From positions 62,001 to 126,000 of the forward strand of contig CAVPNH010000021.1 in NCBI GenBank assembly GCA_963706755.1: 64,000 bases of DNA, read 5' to 3'. Below the pieces are notes generated by a model that had not been told where the DNA came from, did no database searches, and worked only from the letters and a program-made list of their open reading frames with translations. This DNA comes from RPQJ01 sp963706755. GTDB taxonomy: Bacteria > Pseudomonadota > Gammaproteobacteria > Steroidobacterales > Steroidobacteraceae. Positions 45,425 through 58,124 of this stretch are shown here, one piece after another (the first letter of the stretch is position 1; each line of letters begins with the position of its first letter). Made by a program: the position numbers and the translations under genes.

Positions 45425-47218
45425 TTGCGCGCGCACCGGTTCTTGCCGCTTGCGTTCGTTGCGACCGCCTGTGTCGTGACGCAGGTGCAGGCAGCGACGG
45501 CGGAGCATGTGAGTCGGAGCGAGCTGCGCGCCAAGGACCTGCTCGGCGGCTGGACATACCCCGCGCCGCTCTCGCTCGAGGCCTACGCGTCGCGCACGTC
45601 GACGGGTCGCGCAGGGGCGGTGTTCGAGGGGCGGTTGAGCCTGCGCGCGGTGCCGGCCGCAGCGGGAATCCGCGTGCTGCGCGACGACTACCGCACGGCA
45701 GAGTCGGCCGGTTCCGCCGTGTCTCGGCTGCCGGACCTCGACCTCGACTTCGTGCAGCACGGCGACCAGCTGATCCCGGCGCGCACGGGCGCGATCCCGT
45801 CCGCGCACCCGTACTGGGAATTCGTCGTCGGCACCGGGCGCGTGTGGCGGGAGACGGGCGACCGCGGCTACACGCGCGCGTCGGTGCCATTCGCACTCGT
45901 GGAAGTGAACGCCAACTGCGCGCACAACGGGGTGCTGAGCTTCCTGTTCCGTGCGGACGGCCGGGTCTCCAGGGCGGCCTACCAGGTGAGCAGCGAGACC
46001 TGCGCCTATTTCAAGGCCGACCTGTGGGGCCTGCTCGAGGCGCGCTACGCGCCGCACCCGCTGCCGCAGCGCGAGGCCATCGTCGGTGCCCGCGAGGCGG
46101 AGGTCGCAGCGCGTCTGCCGCGCCGGCCCATCGTCGACCTCGCGCAGGCATATCCCGGGGTGGACGTCGCGAGCTTCGCGCATCCCGACGACGTGAAGGC
46201 GCAGGACCTCACGACCTGGGGCGTGGTCGCGGGCGGCATCCACTACGCGGGCCGCTGTCCGACACGCGCGGGTGACTATCCGTACTGCGAGGAGATAGAG
46301 CTGCCGTCGTACTCGCTTGCCAAGTCCATGTTCGCGGCGCTCGCGTTGATGCGGCTCGAGCGGCTGCATCCGGGTACCCGGAGTGAGCGCGTGTCCGATC
46401 ACGTTCCCGAATGCAGGGGCAGCGGCAACTGGTCCGACGTAACGCTCGGGAACCTGCTCGACATGGCGAGCGGCAATTACGTGTCCGACGCGGATCACGC
46501 CGACGAGTACGATCCATCCATGGACGCGGGATTTTTCCTCCGCGGGACCCACGCGGAGAGGATCGACTACGCCTGCAACCATTTCCCGCGCCACGCGCCG
46601 CCTGGCGAGCGCTTCGTCTACCGGACGACCGAGACGTACATCCTCGGGTCGGCGATGTCCGACATCGTGCGGCGTGAACTGGGCGCGGACGCGGACCTCG
46701 TCGACGACCTCGTCGCGCCGGAGGTGTGGCGCGCGGCGGGGCTCGGGCCGGGCGTGGAGGTCGTGCGCCGCACGCGGGACGCCACCGCCCAGCCATTCAC
46801 CGGCTACGGGATGCTGCTGCAGCCTGACGATGTCGCGAAACTCGCGCCGTTCTTTGCTACAAGCAGCGAGCTTCCGGCGCGGTTGCTCGACCCCGCCATG
46901 TACCGCGCCGCCCTGCAGCGCGATCCGGCCGACCGCGGCCTGCAGGCATCGGCGGACGGCTCGCTCCTCTACAAGTACGGCTTCTGGGCGGTGCGCGTCG
47001 CGGGCCTTCCGGGATGCGCGGCCGACCAGTTCGTTCCCTTCATGTCGGGCTACGGCGGGATCAGCGTCGTGCTGATGCCGAACGACGTCGCGTATTACTA
47101 CTTCAGCGATGGCGGCGATTTCAGGTTCCTGCGCGCCGTGCGCGAAGCCGCGCACGTCCGTCCGTTCTGCACACCGGGGTCCGGCGAGCCCCATCCAAAC
47201 GAGGTCCAGCACCCATGA
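45425..47218 (+). CDS. Secreted SxxK serine hydrolase (beta-lactamase class C / AmpH-like fold)
   Basis: The 597-residue protein starts at TTG 45425 with a signal peptide (HRFLPLAFVATACVVTQVQA). Residues about 30-240 form an N-terminal region that I do not recognise. The C-terminal part contains the serine-lysine motif SLAK at 297-300 (LPSYSLAKSMFAALALMRLE), then GNLLDMASGNYVSD and a Tyr-containing YRTTETYILGS as candidate second motif. This is the penicillin-binding/class C esterase fold, acting in the periplasm on amide or ester bonds. It overlaps the MFS gene by ATGA, so uptake and cleavage are coupled. True beta-lactamase activity is not implied. Confidence 0.78.
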   Translation: MRAHRFLPLAFVATACVVTQVQAATAEHVSRSELRAKDLLGGWTYPAPLSLEAYASRTSTGRAGAVFEGRLSLRAVPAAAGIRVLRDDYRTAESAGSAVSRLPDLDLDFVQHGDQLIPARTGAIPSAHPYWEFVVGTGRVWRETGDRGYTRASVPFALVEVNANCAHNGVLSFLFRADGRVSRAAYQVSSETCAYFKADLWGLLEARYAPHPLPQREAIVGAREAEVAARLPRRPIVDLAQAYPGVDVASFAHPDDVKAQDLTTWGVVAGGIHYAGRCPTRAGDYPYCEEIELPSYSLAKSMFAALALMRLERLHPGTRSERVSDHVPECRGSGNWSDVTLGNLLDMASGNYVSDADHADEYDPSMDAGFFLRGTHAERIDYACNHFPRHAPPGERFVYRTTETYILGSAMSDIVRRELGADADLVDDLVAPEVWRAAGLGPGVEVVRRTRDATAQPFTGYGMLLQPDDVAKLAPFFATSSELPARLLDPAMYRAALQRDPADRGLQASADGSLLYKYGFWAVRVAGLPGCAADQFVPFMSGYGGISVVLMPNDVAYYYFSDGGDFRFLRAVREAAHVRPFCTPGSGEPHPNEVQHP

Positions 47219-48447
47219 TCGAACCCGCCGCCGGCCCTGGCCGGGCGTCCACCGCTGTCTTTCTCGGGCTGCGCCGGGCGGCGCCCAACGGCGAGATCGC
47301 CCGGGTCCTGCTCGCATTCCTGGGGAGCGCAGGGCTCTTCTACGTGAACATCATGCCGGCGCTGGTCGACGGCCTGATACATGGGGCCGGTTTCAGCAAT
47401 CGCCATGCCGGGATGATCGGGTCGAGCAACGTCTACGGCGCGGCGTTCGGGGCATTGACGGCGGTGTTCCTGGTGAAGCGCATCAACTGGCGCTCGGTCG
47501 CCTACGGGCTTCTCGCCGGGCTGATCTGCGCTGACCTGGTGTCGATGCTGCTGCACGGCTTCGAGGAGCTTCTGATCGCGAGGTTCCTGCACGGATTCAT
47601 GGGCGGCATGCTGGTCGGCATCGCGTTCTCGATCATCGCCCGAACCAGGGAGGCCGATCGCACCTTCGGCTACCTGCTGATGGTGCAGGTCAGCCTCGGC
47701 GGGGTCGGGCTGATGCTGCTGCCGCCGCTCGTTCCGGTGCTGGGTACGTGGGTGCTTTTTGCCGCGCTGATCCTCTTCAGCGCCGCGACCCTCGCCATGG
47801 TGCCGTTCCTGGATTCGTACCCGCCCGGTTCCGACCAGAGGCGGGTTGCGACGACCGAGGACGGGCGAGTGCGTCGCGGGCCGCTGACACTGAGCCTCTT
47901 CGCGACCTTCCTTTTCCAGGGCGGCAACATGGCCGTGTATGCGTACATGATCGGTGTCGGGCGGGCCGCGGGCCTCGGCATCGATATCACCAGTCGAGCG
48001 CTGGCCATCGCGGACTGGATCGCCATCGCGGGCTCCGGGCTGGTCATACTTCTCTCCACGCGCTACGGGCGCACGTGGCCGCTGACCGCTGCGATCCTGG
48101 TGACGGCAGCCTGCACGTGGGCGTTGCACTTCAGCACGATTGCCTCCGTGTACGTGGTGGCCAACTGCGTCATCGGCATCACCTGGGCGTTCGGCATCCC
48201 GTACCTGCTCGGCATGTGCGCCGAGTTCGACGCCACCGGCCAGATGGCGGCCCTGGGCGGCTTTGCCTCGAAGATGGGGCTGGCATCCGGGCCGCTGCTC
48301 GCCGCGCTGGTGGTCGGGAAATCCAATTACAGCCTCGTCATCAATCTCGGGACGGCGCTCCTGTTGCTGTGCCTGGTCGCCGCGCTCCTGCCATCGCGAC
48401 TGCTCGATCGAGGCCGCACGAGCGCCGCGGACGCGCTTATCGATTGA
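47215..48447 (+). CDS. MFS transporter
   Basis: The 410-residue membrane protein starts at ATG 47215, overlapping the hydrolase stop by four bases. About 12 hydrophobic helices are visible, for example VLLAFLGSAGLFYVNIMPAL, GLLAGLICADLVSMLLHGF, FGYLLMVQVSLGGVGLMLL and a last helix LGTALLLLCLVAALLP. The loop after helix 2 and the RFLHGFMGGML segment suit the major facilitator superfamily. It probably moves the product of the periplasmic hydrolase across the inner membrane. The substrate cannot be read from the sequence. Confidence 0.85.
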   Translation: MIEPAAGPGRASTAVFLGLRRAAPNGEIARVLLAFLGSAGLFYVNIMPALVDGLIHGAGFSNRHAGMIGSSNVYGAAFGALTAVFLVKRINWRSVAYGLLAGLICADLVSMLLHGFEELLIARFLHGFMGGMLVGIAFSIIARTREADRTFGYLLMVQVSLGGVGLMLLPPLVPVLGTWVLFAALILFSAATLAMVPFLDSYPPGSDQRRVATTEDGRVRRGPLTLSLFATFLFQGGNMAVYAYMIGVGRAAGLGIDITSRALAIADWIAIAGSGLVILLSTRYGRTWPLTAAILVTAACTWALHFSTIASVYVVANCVIGITWAFGIPYLLGMCAEFDATGQMAALGGFASKMGLASGPLLAALVVGKSNYSLVINLGTALLLLCLVAALLPSRLLDRGRTSAADALID

Positions 48448-48453
48448 TTTCCC

Positions 48454-48461
48454 TATAGAAT
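48454..48461 (+). promoter_or_regulatory. Probable -10 of tRNA-Leu
   Basis: TATAGAAT is followed by CCGCCCGG about 31 bases before the mature tRNA-Leu. It lies just after the MFS stop. No strong -35. Confidence 0.45.
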
Positions 48462-48492
48462 CCGCCCGGTCGCCGGCCGGGGCGGCGTGCCC

Positions 48493-48578
48493 GCGAAAGT
48501 GGCGGAACTGGTAGACGCGCTGGATTTAGGTTCCAGTGGGTAACCCCCGTGAGGGTTCGAGTCCCTCCTTTCGCACCA
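48493..48578 (+). tRNA. tRNA-Leu (anticodon UAG)
   Basis: The acceptor GCGAAAG pairs with CTTTCGC, then ACCA. The loop TTTAGGT holds TAG. A long variable arm (TGGGTAACCCCCGTGAGGG region) marks a class II tRNA-Leu, and the T-arm ends CCTCCTTTCGC. 86 bases including CCA. Confidence 0.96.
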
Positions 48579-48672
48579 GTCCCCGGCTGGACTCCTGTCG
48601 GGCCGATTCCATGGCAAAATGCGCGGCTTTCCCGGGCGGCCACGAGCGCGCCCCAGACCCTTCCGAGGACCG

Positions 48673-49980
48673 ATGAGCATGCAGGTTTCCGTCGAACAGA
48701 CCGGGGCGCTGGAGCGCCGCATGGAAGTGAGCGTTCCCAAGGAGCGCGTCGAACAGGCGGTGGACAAGCGCCTGCAGCAGGTGAGCCGCACGGCGAAGCT
48801 GAAGGGCTTCCGGCCGGGCAAGGCCCCGCTCAAGGTCATTCGCCAGCAGTTCGGCGCCCAGGTGCGCCAGGAAGTCGTGGGCGACCTGATGCAGTCGAGC
48901 TTCGCCGAGGCGGTCACGCAGCAGAAGCTGAGCCCCGCGGCGGGCCCGCGCATCGAGCCGATTGCCATCGCCGCCGGGCGAGGACCTCAAGTACCGCGCC
49001 ATCTTCGAGGTGTATCCCGGACATCACCCTCAAGAACGTCGAGGGTATGGAGGTCGTGCGACCCGTGGCCGAGGTCGCGGAGGCCGACATGGACGCGATG
49101 GTCGAGAACCTGCGCGCGCAGCGCCCGAAGTTCGACCTCGTCGAGCGCGAGAGCCGCGAGGGCGACCGCGTCACCATGGACTTCGTGGGACTGCAGTGAC
49201 GGCGCCGAGTTCGAGGGCAGCAAGGGCACCGACGTCGCCGTGCTGCTCGGCGGCGGGCGCATGCTCAAGGAATTCGAGGGCCGGCATCACCGGCATGAAG
49301 GCCGGCGAGGACCGCAAGATCGACGTGCGCTATCCGGACGATTACCAGAACAAGTCGCTGGCCGGGCGCACCGCATCGTTCGACGTGCGCATGAAGAAGG
49401 TCGAGGAGCAGCAGCCTGCCGGACCTCGACGACGAGTTCTGCCGCGAGTACGGCGTGACCGAGGGCGGGCTGGCGCAGTTGCGCAGCGAAGTCACGGACA
49501 ACATGCGGCGCGAGCTCGAGACCAACGTGCGCGCCCGCCTGCGGCAGCAGCTGCTCGACAAGCCTGCTCGAGGCGAACCCGGTCGAGGTGCCGAGGAGTC
49601 TCGTCGACGCGCAGGTGCGCGAGATGCAGATGGACACGGCGCGTCGCATGGGCGCCAAGGATGCCTCGCAGGTGCCGCCGCCGGAGCCGTTCGTCGAGCC
49701 CGCGCGGCGTCGCGTCGCGCTCGGCATGCTGTTCGGCGAACTCATCAAGTCCCGCGGTCTCAAGCTCGACCGCGAGCGCGTCGAGGGCCGCCTCGCCGAA
49801 GTGGCCGGCAGCTACCCGGATCCGTCGGCCATCCTCAAGGCCTACCGCCAGAACGCCGAGGCGATGCGCCAGGTCGAGAACATGGTGCTGGAGGACCAGG
49901 TGGTCGATTACCTGCTCGAGCGCGCCAGGGTCACGGACCAGGCTGCGACGTTCAAGGACGTGATGAATTTCGGGGCGTGA
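48673..49980 (+). CDS. tig: Trigger factor (six frameshifts)
   Basis: Trigger factor is the ribosome-bound chaperone and prolyl isomerase. The ATG at 48673 opens MSMQVSVEQTGALERRMEVS with the ribosome-binding GFRPGKAPLKVI. Six +1 insertions (near 48976, 49018, 49196, 49283, 49416 and 49566) break the frame. One produces TGA inside GGACTGCAGTGACGGCGCC. The PPIase domain (GAEFEGSKGTDVAVLLG, GITGMKAGEDRKIDVRYPDD) and the C-terminal domain (LVDAQVREMQMDTARRMGA) are all present. Removing the six bases gives 433 codons, one more than the E. coli protein. It starts the tig-clpP-clpX-lon-hupB-ppiD block. Confidence 0.95.
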
Positions 49981-50065
49981 ACCGCTCTCCCGTTGCCTTA
50001 CACTAACCGCCAACCGCTAGTCACCGATCACCCTCCAGCCATGCCACGCACTCGTACCGACTTCC

Positions 50066-50703
50066 ATGAACCTCGTCCCCATGGTGGTCGAGCAGACCGC
50101 CCGCGGCGAACGCGCCTACGACATCTACTCGCGGCTGCTGAAGGAGCGCGTGATCTTCGTGGTGGGCGAGGTCGAAGACCACATGGCGAACCTGATCGTG
50201 GCGCAGCTCCTGTTCCTCGAATCCGAGAACCCGGAGAAGGACATCGCGCTCTACATCAACTCGCCCGGCGGGTCGGTGAGCGCGGGGCTCGCGATCTACG
50301 ACACCATGCAGTTCATCAAGCCCGACATCAGCACGATCTGCGTCGGGCAGGCCGCCAGCATGGGCGCGGTGCTGCTTGCCGGTGGCGCGAAGGGCAAGCG
50401 CTTCTGCCTGCCGCACTCGCGGGTGATGATTCACCAGCCGCTCGGCGGCTTCCACGGCCAGGCCACCGACATCGAGATCCACGCCCGCGAGATCCTCGAC
50501 GCGCGCGAGCGGCTGAACCGCATCCTCTCGAACCACACCGGCCAGTCCATGGAACGCATCAAGCGGACACGGACCGCGACAACTTCATGACTGGCGAGCA
50601 GGCGATCGCCTACGGCCTCGTGGACGAGGTTCTCCAGAAGCGAGGCGCTGCGGGTACTGCCAGTCCCGGCCTGAGCGGGCCGGCCAAGCTGGGTTTGGCA
50701 TAA
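50066..50703 (+). CDS. clpP: ATP-dependent Clp protease proteolytic subunit (one frameshift)
   Basis: ClpP is the serine peptidase chamber used by ClpX and ClpA. The ATG at 50066 gives MNLVPMVVEQTARGERAYDI. The catalytic serine is in GQAASMGAVLL, the histidine in LPHSRVMIHQPLGG and the aspartate in the segment after the frame change near 50572 (DTDRDNFMTGEQAIAYGLVD). A lost base in AAGCG-GACACGG explains that shift; the restored protein has about 212 residues. The region 49981-50065 upstream holds a CTAACCGC/CCGCTAGTCAC heptamer repeat instead of a clear promoter. Confidence 0.94.
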
Positions 50704-50818
50704 GTCGCTGTCAGGGCAGGGTTTTTTGCGGCCGCTACGGCCGCGTGGTATAAGCCACGAGGGGCCGTCTGCAGCGGTCCCGACAGTGCCCGGAAGGGCG
50801 GCGCAACAAGGTCAGGGC

Positions 50819-52126
<1,308 letters not shown>

Positions 52127-52129
52127 CCG

Positions 52130-52197
52130 GGAAAATTCGGTGCCAGGCACCTATTTTCCACTCGACTGGAAAATAGGTGCCTGGCACCGAATTTTCC
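52130..52197. repeat. Perfect 31-bp inverted repeat, REPIN with GGTGCCAGGCACC core
   Basis: Arms 52130-52160 and 52167-52197 match base for base around CTCGAC. Each arm contains GGTGCCAGGCACC, itself palindromic. The element lies four bases after clpX and is followed by TATTTCCTGCTTT, so it may also end clpX transcripts. Its AT-rich flanks (GAAAATT, TATTTTCC) contrast with the genome. Confidence 0.9.
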
Positions 52198-52301
52198 TAT
52201 TTCCTGCTTTCCCTATTGAATCTGCGCAGCGCGTCCACAAAGATGGGCGTATCTGACGGGCGTGCCGCCCGTGCCTCCATCCGGTTCCGGAGATCCCTCA
52301 A

Positions 52302-54740
<2,439 letters not shown>

Positions 54741-54772
54741 CGGCCGTACGCGGCCAACTGGAGGTACAAGAG

Positions 54773-55045
54773 ATGAACAGGAACGACCTAGTGGAAGCCG
54801 TGAGCGAGCGCACCGGGCTCGCGCGGTCCGATGCGGCCCAGGCGATCGAAGCCGTGCTCGCCGCCATCACCGAAGCACTGCGCGCCGGCGACACCGTGAC
54901 GCTTTCGGGTTTCGGAGCCTTCGTGGCAAAGAGCCGGGCGGCGCGGACTGGCCGCAACCCCCGCACGGGCGAACCGATCGCCATCCCGGCGAGCCGTGCA
55001 CCTGCGTTCAAGGCTGGAAAGGGCCTGAAAGATGCCCTAAACTAG
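54773..55045 (+). CDS. hupB: DNA-binding protein HU
   Basis: HU bends and compacts DNA. The 90-residue protein starts MNRNDLVEAVSERTGLARSD after a GGAGG ribosome site. It contains the dimer core and the signature GFGAFVAKSRAARTGRNPRT with the DNA-intercalating proline region (ASRAPAFKAGKGLKDALN). It lies directly downstream of lon, and two tRNA genes follow within 20 bases of its stop. Confidence 0.96.
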   Translation: MNRNDLVEAVSERTGLARSDAAQAIEAVLAAITEALRAGDTVTLSGFGAFVAKSRAARTGRNPRTGEPIAIPASRAPAFKAGKGLKDALN

Positions 55046-55064
55046 CGAGCTACCCAGGGGGCGC

Positions 55065-55140
55065 GGGTGCTTAGCTCAGCTGGGAGAGCGACGCCTTTAC
55101 ACGGCGTAGGTCGGGGGTTCGATCCCCTCAGCACCCACCA
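55065..55140 (+). tRNA. tRNA-Val (anticodon UAC)
   Basis: The acceptor GGGTGCT pairs with AGCACCC, then ACCA. The loop TTTACAC contains TAC. Canonical D- and T-arms. It lies 19 bases after hupB. Confidence 0.96.
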
Positions 55141-55149
55141 GACAAACGC

Positions 55150-55226
55150 GGAGTGGTAGTTCAGTTGGTTAGAATACCGGCCTGTCACGCCGGGGGTCGC
55201 GGGTTCGAGTCCCGTCCACTCCGCCA
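55150..55226 (+). tRNA. tRNA-Asp (anticodon GUC)
   Basis: The acceptor GGAGTGG pairs with CCACTCC, then GCCA. The loop CTGTCAC holds GTC. It differs little from the enterobacterial tRNA-Asp. It follows tRNA-Val by nine bases. Confidence 0.96.
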
Positions 55227-55242
55227 ACTTTCGATGTCGAAG

Positions 55243-55267
55243 AGAGCCCGCAGCAGCGGGCTTTCTT
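55243..55267 (+). terminator. Terminator after the tRNA-Val/Asp pair
   Basis: AGCCCGC-AGCA-GCGGGCT is followed by TTCTT, 17 bases after tRNA-Asp. Confidence 0.8.
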
Positions 55268-55324
55268 GTATAAAGACGGCCGCAACGAAGAATGGGCCGG
55301 GAATGGGCCGAGGGCCCCTCCGGC

Positions 55325-55352
55325 CACCAACCGCTAACCGCTAACCGATAGT
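55325..55352. repeat. CTAACCG heptamer tract
   Basis: AACCGCTAACCGCTAACCGA is a short tandem array of seven-base units ending in TAGTCAC, just before the ppiD ATG. Related units occur near 14007, 50005 and 61850. Confidence 0.65.
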
Positions 55353-55360
55353 CACTTCCT

Positions 55361-57257
55361 ATGCTGCAGAAGATCCGTGACAAGATTTCCGGCTGGTTCG
55401 CCGCGCTGTTCCTCGGCGCCATCGCCGTCGTGTTCGTATTCTGGGGCATCCGCTTCGAGTCCGGTCCGACCGCCGCCGCCGCCAAGGTGAACGGCGAGAG
55501 CATCCCCGTCGAGCGGGTGCGCAGCGCCTGGCAGCAGCGCCAGACCGAGCTGCAGCAGGCCGCCCGCAACGAGCTGCCGGAGGCGGTCGTGAAGGCCGAG
55601 CAGAAGAAGCTGCTCGACGAGTTCGTTGGCCGCGAGGTGATGATCCAGCACGCTACCGCGATGGGCTATCGCGTGAGCGACGTGGACATCGCGCGCCAGA
55701 TCGAGGCTATCCAGGCGCTGCAGGTGGATGGCAAGTTCTCGCGCGACCGCTACGGGGCGCTGCTGCGCGCACAGGGCCAGACGGAGCCGCAGTTCGAGGC
55801 GGAGTTCCGCCGCGACATCGAGATCGGGCAGCTGAGCAACGGCATCGGCATCTCGGCCTTCGCGACGCCGGGCGAGGTCGGGCGTCGCATCGCACTCGAG
55901 GGCGAGACCCGCGACATCGATGCCTACACCATCGCCACCGCGCCGTTCGCTGCACAGGTCCCGGTCACGCCGGCGCAGGTGCAGGCGTACTACGAGGCCA
56001 ACCCGACGAAGTTCGTGACGCCGGAGACGGTGACGCTGCAGTACGTCGAGCTCAAGGCGGCTGATGTCGCGGCGACGGTCGCGGTCACGGACGAGGCGCT
56101 GCACCAGTACTACGACCAGGTCGCCGCCGAGCGCTACCTGGACGCCGAGCGCCGCCGGGCGAGGCACATCCTCATCGAGTCGGGCACGGATGACGCGGCG
56201 GCAAAGAAGAAAGCCGAGCAGGTCCTGGCAAAGGCGAAGGCCGGCGAGGATTTCGGCAAGCTCGCCAGCGACAACTCCGACGATCCTGGCTCGAAGACCC
56301 AGGGCGGCGACCTCGGCTGGGCGACCAGGGAAAGCTACGTGCAGCCATTCGCGGAAGCGCTGTTCAAGATGCAGAAGGGCGAGATCGCCGGGCCGGTGAA
56401 GACCCAGTTCGGTTACCACGTCATCCTCCTCGAGGACGTGCAGCCGGCGCACCAGCGCACCTTCGACGAGGTCCGCGCCGACCTCGAGGCCGACTACCGC
56501 AGCGAGCAGGCGCAGTCGCTCTTCTACGAGAAGTCGCAGCAGCTCGCGGACGACGCGTTCGCCTCGCTGAGCGAGCTCGACAGCGTGGCGAAGAAGCACG
56601 GCCTGACGCTCGCGACCGTCGAGGGCTACACCCGGCAGGGCGGCGGGCCGTTCGCGGGCAACCGCAAGGTGATCGACGCGGTCTTCAGCGACGAGGTGCT
56701 GCAGGAGCGCCAGAACAGCCCTGCCATCAACGTCACCGACGACGACGTAGTGGTCGTCCGGGTCACGGACTACAAGCCGGCCGCACGGCGGTCCCTGGAC
56801 GAGGTGCGGACCGAGGTCGAGGCGAGCCTGCGCGATCAGGGTGCGCGCAAGGCGGCGGAGGCCGCGGCGCTCGCGGCCGCCGCGAAGATCACGGGCGGCG
56901 CGGCTTTCGCCGACGTTGCACAGGAGTCGGGCGTCGCCCCGGCCGGGCCTTCGACCATCGGCAGGACCGCGGAGGGTGTCGAGCCCGCGCTGATCAAGGC
57001 CGTGTTCATCGCTGCCCGGCCTGCGCCCGGCAAGGCCACCGGCGGGACGGCGGCGCTCGCGAGCGGAGACGTCGCTGTGTTCGTCGTGACCGCGGTGCGC
57101 GCCGGTACGGCGCCATCCGGGCCGGACGCCGCGCTGCAGTTCAGGCAGGTCGCGCAGAAGGCGGCCGGCGCTCGCGGCCAGGGCCGAGTTCTCCGCCTAC
57201 GAGCAGGAACTCCGGCGCACCGCGAAGATCAAGCTGAACGAGCAGGTGTTCGAGTAA
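55361..57257 (+). CDS. ppiD: Periplasmic peptidyl-prolyl isomerase/chaperone PpiD (one frameshift)
   Basis: PpiD is an inner-membrane-anchored chaperone at the SecYEG exit. The N-terminus MLQKIRDKISGWFAALFLGA provides the membrane anchor, followed by a SurA_N-type domain. A parvulin domain (about 260-360; RRARHILIESGTDDAA, GGDLGWATRESYVQPFAEAL, VKTQFGYHVILLEDVQP) and a C-terminal helical domain follow. Near 57167 one extra base diverts the frame; correction gives a C-terminus ending LNEQVFE and TAA at 57257 and a length of 631 residues. It is the last gene of the tig-lon block. Confidence 0.92.
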
Positions 57258-57318
57258 GCGCGGGCTCGGACCTCGCGGTCGCGGGAAAGGATCCACGATC
57301 CGGCTAGTCACGAGACTG

Positions 57319-58120
57319 CTAGTCCGACTTCGCGTCTTCCGGAAACGACATGCCGACGTGGCTGTACCCGGCATCCACGTACAGCACTTCGCCCGTGATC
57401 CCCGAGGCGAGGTCCGAGCACAGGAACGCCGCGGCGTTGCCCACTTCGTCGATCGTGACGTTGCGCTTGAGCGGCGTGAGCGCCGCGACGTGGCTCAGCA
57501 TCTTGCGGAAGCCGCCGACGCCGGCCGCGGCGAGCGTCTTGATCGGGCCTGCCGAGATCGCGTTCACGCGGATGCCCAGCGGGCCGAGGTCGGCGGCGAG
57601 GAACCGCATGTTCGCCTCGAGGCTGGCCTTCGCCACGCCCATCACGTTGTAGCTCGGTATCGAGCGCACGGCGCCGAGGTAGCTCATCGTGACGATGGCG
57701 CCCGGGCGCCCGAGCATCATGGGCCGTGCCGCCTTGGCGAGCGCGGCCAGGCTGTAGCTCGAGATGTCGTGCGACACCTGGAAGCCCTCGCGCGTGACGC
57801 TGTCGAGGTAGCCGCCCGGCGAGCTGCTCGCGCGGCGCGAACGCCACCGAGTGCACCAGGATGTCGAGCGTGTCCCAGGCCTCGCGCAGCTTCGAGAATG
57901 CCTGGTCGATCTCCGCGTCGCTCGCGACGTCCATCGGCATCACCAGGCTGGAGCCGAATTCCGCGGCCATCGCCACCACGCGGTCCTTCAGCCGGTCGCC
58001 CTGGTAGGTGAAGGCGAGCTCCGCGCCCTCGCGACGCATCGCGGCCGCGATGCCGTAGGCGATGGAACGCTCGGTGGCGAGTCCGACGATCAGGGCGCGC
58101 TTGCCGGAAAGGAATGCCAC
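57319..58120 (-). CDS. fabI: Enoyl-ACP reductase (NADH) FabI (one frameshift)
   Basis: FabI reduces enoyl-ACP in the last step of fatty-acid elongation and is the triclosan target. The GTG at 58120 gives VAFLSGKRALIVGLATERSI. The Rossmann start and the segment LDILVHSVAFAPREQL precede a +1 insertion near 57806. After it come DISSYSLAALAKAARPMM, the catalytic pair in YNVMGVAKASLEAN and INAISAGPIKTLAAAGV. Correction gives 266 residues. It lies four bases from mltD on the same strand. Confidence 0.95.
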
Positions 58121-58124
58121 CGGG

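Noticed and set aside
45425..47218. Antibiotic-resistance beta-lactamase
   Set aside because: Only the SxxK motif and a loose fold resemblance are visible. The N-terminal region and operon context point to another hydrolase role.
43673..47317. 1214-residue open frame on the minus strand
   Set aside because: It lies antisense to the TonB receptor, sulfotransferase and hydrolase genes, which all have clear motifs. High GC makes such shadow frames common and the translation has no recognisable domain.
49190..49205. In-frame TGA in tig as selenocysteine or RF2-like programmed frameshift
   Set aside because: Five other +1 changes in the same gene have no stop codon, Shine-Dalgarno stimulator or shared slippery site, and no SECIS-like hairpin is seen. 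A sequence error explains all six.
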